Positions 36,319-45,774 of a DNA stretch of 64,000 nucleotides are shown piece by piece; position 1 is the stretch's first letter, and each line of letters opens with the position of its first letter. The notes under the pieces are model-generated. The model saw only the letters and a list, made by a program, of their open reading frames with translations. It did not search any database and was not told the origin of the DNA. Source of the DNA: Rhabditophanes sp. KR3021 (Eukaryota > Nematoda > Chromadorea > Rhabditida > Alloionematidae); contig CAUJLY010000003.1 in assembly GCA_963281155.1 (NCBI GenBank), forward strand, positions 2,914,001 to 2,978,000, in the 5' to 3' direction. The position numbers and the translations under genes are program-made.

Positions 36319-36735
36319 TTAACCAGATTTTTTGCTTCCATCGCAGGCAACAATCTTTAATCTAGGAATGATTTCTTCCAATGGATTGTTGGGGTTGCGA
36401 ATTTCAACTTTTTCTACAACAAATGTCCAAACCTAAAAAGTTATTGGGAAATATTGAAATTTCTTTATTAGAGTACATACATTGTCTACAAATCTGTAAC
36501 TGCGCAGTTTTTCAGCCTATAAAACAATATTATATGAGTAAAATTTAATTTAACGTACCATGAAAGTGGTGCGGTTGTGTGTTCTGTTATGAAGAGCCTC
36601 ATTGAAGCATTTATCGAAGTTTTCCATAACACGTCTTGCTAATTCAGTTGATATGCTGCCATCCATTACGAAATCATCAACTGTTTTTTGCAATTCAATT
36701 CCAAGGGTGGTGTTGCGGTAGAGTTGATAATTCAT
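36319..36735 (-). CDS. GTF2A2: Transcription factor IIA gamma subunit, copy 1
   Basis: Small subunit of TFIIA, which stabilises TBP on the TATA box. Exons 36559-36735, 36481-36516 and 36319-36432 join in phase 0 across 42- and 48-nt introns, giving 108 aa, the family's usual length. It begins MNYQLYRNTTLG (family MAYQLYRNTTLG), has the N-terminal four-helix part, then EKLRSYRFVDN|VWTFVVEKVEIR and the conserved end LKIVACDGSK. The frame stays open upstream of ATG 36735 but without homology. A paralogue lies 865 bp upstream in the same orientation. Confidence 0.93.
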
Positions 36736-37599
36736 GACAACTAGAAAGTGAAGAGAAATACAATAATTAATTAAAGTCACTATAAATACTGCCCGTAATC
36801 CAACGCAAGACATGATATTCCACAATATCCGCATAAAACTATTATAATTTAATCGTCAATAAAAAGTAACGCCAAAGTATATGCGAACAATGGCAAATTA
36901 GAGTCAAAGTACGCTAAAGCCAAACAACAATCTTAATCTTTTGTTTGTGGCAAATAATATAACAGGAAGTACTTTCAATTGAATGGTCGATTATATAAAA
37001 TACTGGTATAAACAAACGAATAATGCCTGGCAAAAACAAATGCCTTAAATTAAATCGAACTATTTTATAAAACACCCAATTGAATGTAATGAGGTTTGTT
37101 GTTGAGAAGACAATATTATTGTACACTAAAAAATCGTTTAAAAGCTGTCAAAAGTATTGATGCAAAAAATATCTGCCTGTAAGTGCACTATCAAATAATG
37201 TACTTTTGTCAGTGTTGAACAAATGGTCGATGTTACTAACAAATTATATATTCAAATATATTTTTGGTGGGAAAAAGTGTCGCACTTCGTTTTAATTTAG
37301 GTTTTCACTACAGTTGAAACGTGAGAGATATTCTTCAAACAAATTTACTTATTTATTTGTGAAACAAAATTATTTTTGTTTACATTAAGCTCAAATTATT
37401 ATCTTTGTTTGCATTCTTTAACAGATCAATTACATAAGGGTGTATTACTTTTTATTAGATTTCCAATAGAAGTGTATGTAGTAAGGTGTAAATTTAGTAT
37501 GTATTTGATATTATACATATTTTGTAATAGATTATTTTAATTAGAATTTTCGAATACTTTGAAGAAAGAATCTGGACTTTTGATTAATGTTTGAAAGAA
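36736..37599. other. Spacer between tandem TFIIA-gamma genes
   Basis: AT-rich 0.86-kb spacer. No third copy or other feature is seen. Confidence 0.4.
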
Positions 37600-37985
37600 T
37601 TAGGCAGTAGGCTTTGCCTTTGCACTACTTGCCTCGCATGCAACGAATTTAACTCTTTCGATAGAACCTTCGACTGGCCGGACATTGTCCTTGAATTCTA
37701 CATCATTCATCACAAAACTCCATACATTATCGCAATACCTTCGCATCCGTTAATGAAAGATTATTTAAACAATGTAGTAATTTACCTGTAAGCTCTCAAT
37801 TTAGTTGCCTTAAAGGTTGTCTTATTTTTTGCCTTGTTTGCAAGAGCTTGGTTAATGGAGGCATCGAATGTCATTAAAACTTTTTCCTTCAAGCCATCGC
37901 TGATCTGTCCTTCCTTTACCATATCGTCTAACGTTCTATCTAAGGCCTGCCCTAGAGTCGTTTGTCTATACATTTGATACGTCAT
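37600..37985 (-). CDS. GTF2A2: Transcription factor IIA gamma subunit, copy 2
   Basis: Tandem paralogue of the gene at 36319-36735. Exons 37786-37985 and 37600-37738 join across a 47-nt intron (AG|G TAT), giving 112 aa. Features are MTYQMYRQTTLGQALDRTLDDM, a central ALANKAKNKTTF, RAYRYCDNVWSFVMNDVEF, and the end VKFVACEASS followed by a short Ala/Lys tail. The beta-barrel half is closer to the family consensus (CDNVW, NDVEF) than in copy 1. The copies differ in intron position and number, so the duplication is not recent. The acceptor is AAG, which is weak but keeps the frame. Confidence 0.92.
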
Positions 37986-38152
37986 CTTGTGATCTATCGA
38001 AAAGGCATTAATACATTGGGCATCGTTAATTCAAATATATTGACGTAAAAAACGTATAGATTGGAGGGAAATTATAAGAAAAGTTGGTACTATTTATTAG
38101 CACCAAATTAACAACAATTAATTCATAAACGTAACAATAACGGTTCAACAAT

Positions 38153-41100
38153 TTAACAATCAAAAACTCTAACAACACCCTCGGCACAAGCAGTAAATAT
38201 CTTTGTTCCATTACCATCACCGTCAACAACAAAGTCATAAATTTCATCCGATCCTCCGTGAATTGTCTTTTCTAAAGTTTCATTTTGTAATTAGAATATT
38301 AACGTAAGAAGATACTATTTTTTATTTTTAAATTTCTGTTTTAAAGAAACGCTCCACCAACATTGGTCTGAAACTTTGTACCTTTGAAGTTTGATTATTA
38401 GCTAAAAGCTATTTATGTGTCATGGCGAGATCAAATGCCAATTTATTAATTCATTCTGTTTATTTTAGAGCTCAACATCGCCTTATATTGGTGTTTATTA
38501 AACTATTATGGAGGACAATCAGAAAACTAAAACCTCTAGGAAAAGAGGAGATCATGATATCTCACGATCATTTGCAAAAAGTCTAAGTGTTAATGCTGAA
38601 GAAAAGGTAGCATGCACTGGCAATAGAAGTCTTACCTTGGAAGAAGTAAGAACTCTGTCGAAGAAAGTAAGTTTAAAAACTGGTTTTATGCCATAATTCC
38701 TTCACTTTAGGTCAAGTTGTCGATGGACTAAATGATAGGAATGCAGTTGGAAGAGATGGTTTATCACACAAAAAGGATAAAGTTAAAGATGGCAACATTA
38801 AAAGGAGCTATTATTATAATAAGTATTTTAGATCAATTTGGTAGAAATACCATATCCTAGCACAACAACTTCCGAAGATGAAAAGTAGAAATACTTTTAA
38901 TGTTGCAGGAAATGAATGGCAAAGTCACTGATCTCATCCTAGGAGAATTCTTTGAAGGTCATAATGATATTAATAAGAATAATTATTTTCCATTTTTTAA
39001 AACTCATAAATTTGATTGCCGTTTTTAATAAAGTCAGCATTCCCCTTTTTAAACCCTTACGTACGCAAAGTTCCATTTTTACCATCGAACACAGTAATCG
39101 TTCCATCGGAATTTACAGTTATTAGAAGTACTTTGCTGTGAGGAGTGATGTACCAAGCAGCCTTAACGCAAGTGGCGTTGTCTAGGGCATGATCAAACCG
39201 ATTGACACCTGTGGTTGTATCGTAGATAGTCAACGTACCACGATTAACTCCAACGGCCAGCCAACATTCACTGGAATGGAAGGTCAACGTTTCAATTGTA
39301 TTCAAGGATTCCTCGTCTTCTTCCTCCCCATCTGGCTTAACAATGGCCATGTCAAAGACACGAATTGTTTTGCCAGAGTCTGTATTGATGAGCGTAACTT
39401 TGCCTGCTACGGTTCCTATGGCAGCAATATTCAAAAGTTTATGGCAATCTATTGAAGTAACTGGAGATCCTAAGACAATTTCGAGGTGAGTGGAGTCTTT
39501 CAAATTCCAAATTCTGGCTGTTCCATCTTGATACCCACACAACAATTTGCTACCTTCTTTAATCAACTTTCCAGCTGCACAAGTACCTCCTCTTGCCATA
39601 TACACTTTCGATCTCGCTACCCCTTGCTCGCTAATTAACCACATCATAGTCATTGCATCAGCACCACCTGCAAATAAGATGTCTGCTTGTGGATGCCAAA
39701 CCATCCATTCTAAGTCGGATAAGTCGTCTAAGACACAACGCTCAGCTTGGTACAGCAAATCGGTAATTACGATCTTTCCCGACATATCACCTGTTGCTAA
39801 TAATCGTTTGGATGCATTGAATTTGACCTGTAACAGATATAACATTTATAAAAGTTTTTCGATAAGTTGGTATTTAGTTGTTTTCGCTCATTTAATTTAA
39901 TTAGTTTAAGATCTTTAACTATTAGGTTTAATAAGTGTCTTAGTATATTCAAATGATCTGTATACACATTTCATGTACTTAAAAGGATTGTATGTTAATT
40001 TTGATGCTTTGTAATGAACACCTTTTATTTTCTCCATTCGATTTCCTTTTTTGGGATCAACATACTCGTCTCTTTTAGCTTTACTGCCTTATTATTTGCT
40101 GATTCGTTATGAAAAGAGGGGAAAGGCGTGGAGCAGACAAACTTAGTCGTTCTGAAAGTTAACTGTCTTATCTTGCAGAAGGTGCTCACCTGCGGTTGAA
40201 GACAATCATCTGTCAGAAGACAAGATAGTGAGGAAAAAATTGTCGAGGTAAGTTAATTATATTTTATGAATATTACAATGATTTCACTTCCAAAAAAGCC
40301 AGTCTTCAATACTTTTACTAGTTATCTTAAACAAGCGGACAAGGATGATCAATCTTCTTTAGCGCAAATTAAATGACATTAGTAATGCAATTGACTTTTT
40401 CCCGTTACCAGAAGTAATTCCCTTAATTATCAGTGATACTAGTGCTGCAACACTAGAGATTAAAGCTAGACTCAATACTATCCAAATCCTATTAAGTATT
40501 ACTGAAGTAAGCCCTATTCTCACCGAATTTATCAACTATGTTGTCAATGAACAATTTATCGGCTGAAGACAAATTTCAGGGGCATTGTTTCAAACTGAGA
40601 AAGTTATTAATGGTAAAATTAAGAGGGCCAAAGACTTTAATGCCTACTCAACATGTGGTAATATAGGTAGGATCATTGTGAAGATGTTGTTCTTACTCAT
40701 AACTATCACGAAATATCTACTCAACTACTGAAAAGAACTTGTGAAAAGATGAATGTGAAATTCAAGCCTAAGAGCAAGTCATGCCTTGAATGTAGAGTGT
40801 CTTTTGCAAACTATTATTACAGGATCAATGGTACCTGTAAGGAGATTCAAATAAAATGAACCTTCTACACTTACTTATTGGGATCACGGAGAGTGTTCGC
40901 TCACAGAAGTTCACCTTCTGGATTCTGAGAATGCCTGTAAGACCGTTGATCTGTTGGTCGAAGTCATGTTTAACTTGGAATATTTGAACAAGCTACTTTG
41001 TCGATCTTTTTGTATCTTTTTGTACTGTCTAATAAACTTCAAATTAATTTACATGTGTATTCTATTTTACGACTTAATTTTGTTTAACGAATCTACTGAC

Positions 41101-41515
41101 CTGGGTGACGGAATCCTTATGGTTCTTAATAAAAAAGGCTGGATTTTGGAGATCTTTGGTCAAGTCCCAAACTGAGGCTGAGTCATCCTCAGACCCACAA
41201 ACAAGGTACCTTCCATCTAAAACATCCAAGGTAAAGACATCCTTCTCATGGCCTCTGATATGAGCAACTGCGTCGTCTTGTGTTTCTTCCTCATCCTCTT
41301 CAATGTAATCGATTTCATCATCATCCCCTTCGTCTAAACATAAATTAAACGGTAATTGGAAAATGAATCATTAACAAACCCATATCATGGTGAACTCCAT
41401 TTTTTAAAACCTCTTCTAAATCAACGTTTCCGTTTTGAATGTCGTCAAGAGGAATTACATCAATGATGTCATCTGGGTCTAAACCATCAAATTGTTTTGT
41501 CTCTTTTTGATCCAT
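38153..41515 (-). CDS. AAMP: Angio-associated migratory cell protein (WD40)
   Basis: WD-repeat protein, conserved from yeast (Sqt1, a ribosomal-protein L10 chaperone) to man. Exons 41380-41515, 41101-41333, 39065-39827 and 38153-38271 give 416 aa (human 434), with consistent phases. An acidic N-terminus (IDYIEEDEEETQDDAV) precedes WD repeats: GHEKDVFTLDV, GRYLVCGSEDDSASVWDL, NHKDSVTQVKF, LLATGDMSGKIVITDL, WMVWHPQADILFAGG and so on to a final blade encoded by the last exon (IFTACAEGVVRVFDC). Two introns are exceptionally long (39828-41100, 1273 nt; 38272-39064, 793 nt). Both hold antisense relics and have direct repeats at their ends. Confidence 0.92.
38274..39079. repeat. 13-bp direct repeats at ends of the last AAMP intron
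   Basis: AAAGTTTCATTTT (38274-38286) and AAAGTTCCATTTT (39067-39079) match at 12 of 13 positions and bracket the intron holding the antisense relic at 38508. Confidence 0.7.
38508..38860 (+). pseudogene. Antisense intronic small gene relic (copy F)
   Basis: Inside the last AAMP intron, opposite strand. Exon 38508-38666 encodes 53 residues, basic and polar (MEDNQKTKTSRKRGDHD to LEEVRTLSKK). A 44-nt GT-AG intron (38667-38710) leads in frame to KLSMD, then a TAA at 38729-38731. The same frame then continues for 42 codons (GMQLEEMVYHTKRIKLKM, ATLKGAIIIISILDQF) to TAG at 38860. Either the TAA is a disabling mutation or a longer intron (acceptor at 38746, joining KK to LEEM) skips it. The helical heptad-like pattern spans the junction. 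No family recognised, and no visible match to copies A-C. Confidence 0.5.
39824..41103. repeat. 7-bp direct repeats at ends of the long AAMP intron
   Basis: TGACCTG at 39824-39830 and 41097-41103. On the AAMP strand both read CAG|GTCA, so each copy straddles a splice junction. Part of the match is splice consensus. Confidence 0.5.
40278..40990 (+). pseudogene. Antisense intronic gene relic (copy D)
   Basis: Inside the 1.27-kb AAMP intron, opposite strand. Colinear open blocks in changing frames: from ATG 40278 LPKKPVFNTFTSYLKQADKD; then AIDFFPLPEVIPLIISDTS with LLSITEVSPILTEFINYV (about 40380-40565, ending TGA); then GALFQTEKVINGKIKRAK; then LLKRTCEKMNVKFKPKSK with CLECRVSFANYYYRI; then ECSLTEVHLLDSENACK to about 40990. 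Frame breaks and stops show decay. The last blocks are Cys-containing. I cannot assign the family and see no clear match to copies A-C. Confidence 0.45.
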
Positions 41516-43412
41516 ACTCTGGAAATATCAAGTAAATTAATGAGTTTAGGTTAAATAAAAAAGTTCACAAATTTGAATAAATAGCACGTTCAAAGTATTT
41601 ATGCAATAATTTTTATATTTTATTGGGAAGAGAGCATAGTATTTGATAATTATGTGCGCACCTTGTATCTATGTATTCAGTAAGAGTATGTGCAAGGGTA
41701 TTGGAGAAATGATTGTAGTTGATTCGGTTTCGTAGAGAAAATGTTCAGTCCGCGTCTCAGTTCACCAGTAATAAGCCGACGGCATCACAAACAATAATTA
41801 ATTTGATAAAAGAGAAAGGAAATCTGTTTTTTGATTAAGGGAGCAGTTTTTTATATTAATTTGGCTCTGTGAAAGCTTAATTATGGCTTAAATTGGAATT
41901 AATTTGTGGTTGTTATATGGATATTTTTGTTATGCAGAAGTCATATGATATTTGTTAATATTATCTGCAATTTGAATTCTTGTTGCGCTTTTCTAGCCGC
42001 CACATTGAAGGTGTGTGTTGTGCCCAGATTTCGTGTGTTATATGAGGATGGATGTGTAACTACTGCCCTACCTTCTTTAACTCAAAGTGAGATGATCCCT
42101 GTCTTTGATAGCAGGAGAGAGTATGTGTGGTTGTGCGCAGTGAATAACAAATGTGTTTATGTCTTGCTTTTGACGGGTCGCCGCGTGCGTCGATACTTGC
42201 GTCGATACAGCGTCACACACACTCAAATGCAACCATTCCTCACATCATCACTTTTCTATTCTCATAAACATTTATATCTTTGTCGCACTGTGCACTCTAC
42301 TTTGGCGTAATAATTTGTTTTGTGTCGTACCGTCTAATCGTTATTTTATAATGCTCACACACAGGATCGGGGTCGCAAACATTATGTACGATCCCGATTT
42401 TTTTAATTTTTTAATAATGCCTTTTTGCCCGCAAATATTATTTTTACCTTAACAATATATATATTTTTGGAATTGGGATGATGAGGGCTATTAAATAAAG
42501 TTAGAAAATTTCGAATAGCTCCAAAATTAAAAATTGCTTTTATTTGCCTTTTAAACATTCATTTAGTTCTTTTTTTATTAATATTTTATATTCCATCAAA
42601 CAGGGCTCATTAATGGCTACATTTTGACACCAAGCAAGTCTAAATCTGCTACTCTGATCGTTAAATATTAATTTTTTAAATATTTTACAACAAAATAATT
42701 TAAAAAATACTACTTTTCTATTTTTTTAAACTGTATCTTTACTATTTTTTATGCTTATTCAAAATATGTAAGTTACTTTAACTAAAAATTGTAATTCCTT
42801 TTAAATTTAAACACATAATATAGTCATCTCTTATAAGATCAAACATCACTGAACCATTAGCGCATCTAAAAACTAAGTTCCAATTCTAATAATATTTAAA
42901 AATAGCAAATTGTTTTACTGCACTACACAAAATAATAATATTTAGTTATACTTATTTTGTGATGCCTTATATATTCATTACTTATTTGAGTTTTAATTAA
43001 TCTCTTTTAATATGCATATTTTTAAAAGCAATTTGTTGTGAATTCAATTATACATTTTCATTTAAATTTACCGTCGTATAATATTTCGTGGATATTGATA
43101 ACAACATAGTAAATATGTAAATCAGCAAAATAAAGCATAATTTATTTTGTTGGGGATTATATTTTTAGTACAAGCATTAAGTTAATGAGAATAAAAAATT
43201 TGAATTTAAGAAAAGTTGTTTTGTTGAGGTATGGTACTAATTGAGAAAAGTATAATTGTTAAACTAATAGCCTATGTATTATATTCCAGATTCCAAAAAT
43301 ATATAAACACTCTCTGATAAATATTTATTTTTACCTCTTTTAAAGTTGCGCAAAGTCACAATAAGGATCATAGAAATATTGTCCTCAATTTACACTGACC
43401 CGATCCAGTGTG
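41516..43412. other. 1.9-kb spacer with a GC-richer core
   Basis: Lies between the divergent starts of AAMP and Enhancer of Polycomb. The section about 41740-42400 is clearly richer in G, C and CpG than its surroundings, with a GCGTCGATAC direct repeat near 42187-42206. It could be a shared promoter or an RNA gene. The long frame at 41906-42310 has no family signature. Confidence 0.4.
42366..42404 (+). ncRNA. Stem-loop plus T-tract, possible pol III transcript 3' end
   Basis: ATCGGGGTCG (42366-42375) can pair over all 10 positions, one of them G-U, with CGATCCCGAT (42389-42398). The loop is 13 nt and a run of seven T follows (42398-42404). This is the shape of the 3' end of a pol III non-coding RNA, and it sits at the end of the GC-richer block. 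No named RNA family was recognised upstream, so the call is only a candidate. Confidence 0.25.
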
Positions 43413-45774
43413 ATGCATTCAGGCAAGCTGCCGTCCTTTCGGCCCAAAACATTGGATCCTACAAAAAGCATAGCTGTCTATGATATTAATGAAATCAACG
43501 ATGCCGATGAACTCTCAGCTGCTTCCCGTGATATCACAAAAATGCCTACGGGTATGGAAAAGGATGAAGAGAATGTAAGTAAAAGTATTTCACTTAAATG
43601 TATGCTATTTGAATACAAGCTAGTTCAACTTATCCTATTAAAATTACCGACATTTTATTGATACCATTTTTTGATGCCATTTCATTGATACCAGTTTATT
43701 CAATCCTCTATTTAAACCATTTTATTCCTTAATTTACATTATTTAATTTAGGAAAGTCACTTACAACATGCTATCGTTGCGATGCAACTCACAACATCGG
43801 GTTTGGACACAAAACAATCTTCAGACTCCGTTATTCCTACGCCGAAAGTATTTGTTGTGGATCAAGAATATTACGAGAATATCTATAAAACCATTCCTGA
43901 AGAAGTATTCACCCAAGCCAACTATTTGAGATTACCTGCACGATATTACATTGAAACAGACAAGCCGGACTATGATGCAAATGAAGGTGATATTGAGTGG
44001 CTCAAAACAAAACAACACATTTCTATCGACGATTTCGAAACAATTATGTATAAATTAGAAAACGCGTCTTCTGAATCCTCAATATGTAATCCAGACTACG
44101 CATTAAACCACTGTAAATATCCTGAAACAATTGTTGAAGCCGTGTATGAGTTATGGCTGACAAGGCGTTCAAAGGCTTCTGAAAGTGGTTGTCACTCCTT
44201 AATTCCACGTATCAAGACTGAGTGTAAGAAGGAAGGACCTGGTGTCTCGAATCCTTACGTTTGTTTTCGCAGGCGGGCTGAGAAAATGCAAACTAGAAGA
44301 AATCGTAAATGTGATGAAGAAGCCTATGAGAAGCTGCTAGGGCCTGTCGGATTCGCTCTTAACAAAATTAACTCCATAAATGCATGTGTCTTTAGACGCG
44401 AAGAATCTAAGTATGCAGTGATACGAGATGAAAAGGAAATTTTCAATAGAAGAAATGAGTTTGATGCCGAGTCACAGAAGCAGTTTTCAAGGCAGTATCT
44501 ATCCCGTGCAGCAATCAGACAACGAAACCAAGTCAATTCTTCAAGCATAGATGGTGATGATAGTGATAGTAATCAGAAGATGACCGATAAAATGTTCAAA
44601 GATGAGCAGTTGAAGAAGAAACGTTTGAGAAAAAGAAAGCAGTCAGGAATGTATACAGATTCCGAAAATGGGCATGTCACTAAGAATTGGATACGCCAAA
44701 CGGCTGAAGAGTTCAATAGCAACAATTTTATTGGCTCAAGGCGTGATAAAACAAGCAACAAGAAGCGACCGTCTGAAAACCATGAAAATGAAGGACAGTT
44801 TCAATTCAAGCGTAAAAGAGGTTGCTCGTATCGCGCGCCTATTCCCTTTGACAGTGTTCAACAAGATTCTTCATACAAACCACCCGCTGGTTCTTTACAC
44901 AAACACCCTGTTTCCACAAATCATGGAGCTTATAACCAAAACAGTATTTTCTTTGCCACTGATGTTAGCAGCACTTTCTATCCCGTTCATTATACTAGCA
45001 AGGTAACGGGTAAACTAGTTCGTCAGTATGTGAGACGTCGACTTGGACGTTGTGGCCAAATCTACATTGAACCACTTGATCCTAGTAAACTCAAGAAAGT
45101 GGGGAACTATGATGGTTATAATATTCACGAAGGACCTTCAATCTGTCTTGACACTCCGTCCACGAGCTTTAAAAATAAATGGAGACCCCCACAATTTAAG
45201 GATGAAAAGAAACAAGAAACAGACAACAAACATTTACACCAACCACCTAATTATTGTCGTTATGATGAAGATGAGGAGGTAAGAGTTTGGCCTACTGGAA
45301 ACGGGTATATTTCTAGTAACGCGATTAGCACAAAATGTTCGCCAAACTCTTTTTCCTCTAGTTCTCCGATAAAAATGAGTGGTGAAGATGCTAAACCAAT
45401 CGTCAATGGAAATTTAGACAAATCTGTTGAAATGGAGATGGAATTTCTTGATTCAGATCATCCTGTAAGTTGAAGTACAACAAAAGTTGCAGTTGGTTTA
45501 ATAAAATAAATGTTGATTCTCTTTAATAGAAGTAATTATTTTTATTCGTTTTTAGTTTAATCTGCCCAACACTCCGTCTTCCAATAATTCAACGGCTGAA
45601 CCTGCTTATCCTCTAAACGGTGTTGTCCCAACAAATGGTTATGAAAATCACAATGAAGAAAATAAGCTTGGTGACAAATTACAACTCCATTCAGTCAAAG
45701 AAGAAATTGTTATATCGGAAAAACAAAATGCTACCGTTTTGGAAATCAAACCCTATTATCAGGAGACTAATTAA
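43413..45774 (+). CDS. EPC1: Enhancer of Polycomb homolog
   Basis: Scaffold subunit of the NuA4/TIP60 histone acetyltransferase complex. Exons 43413-43574, 43752-45464 and 45556-45774 join in phase 0 to give 697 aa. The N-terminal EPcA region is clear: LPSFRPKTLDPTKSIAVYD, ITKMPTGMEKDEENESHLQ, VFVVDQEYYENIYK, YYIETDKPDYDANEGDIEW, DDFETIMYKLE, VYELWLTRR, SLIPRIKTE, PYVCFRRRAEKMQTRRNRK. A middle basic, Lys/Arg-rich linker leads to RKRGCSYRAPIP and YVRRRLGRCGQIYIE, the second conserved block. The Gln-rich vertebrate C-terminus is missing. The ATG at 43413 fits the family start. Confidence 0.94.

Noticed and set aside
38026..38247. 73-codon minus-strand frame beside TFIIA-gamma copy 2
   Set aside because: Wrong frame of the last AAMP exon, whose real reading (IFTACAEGVVRVFDC) completes the WD propeller.
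41906..42310. 134-codon plus-strand frame in the AAMP-EPC spacer
   Set aside because: Composition and hydrophobic/cysteine pattern are not protein-like for this genome, there is no family motif, and it lies in a GC-richer island better explained as regulatory or RNA-coding.
44668..45282. Alternative plus-strand frames inside Enhancer of Polycomb
   Set aside because: Out-of-frame shadows of the conserved EPC exon.
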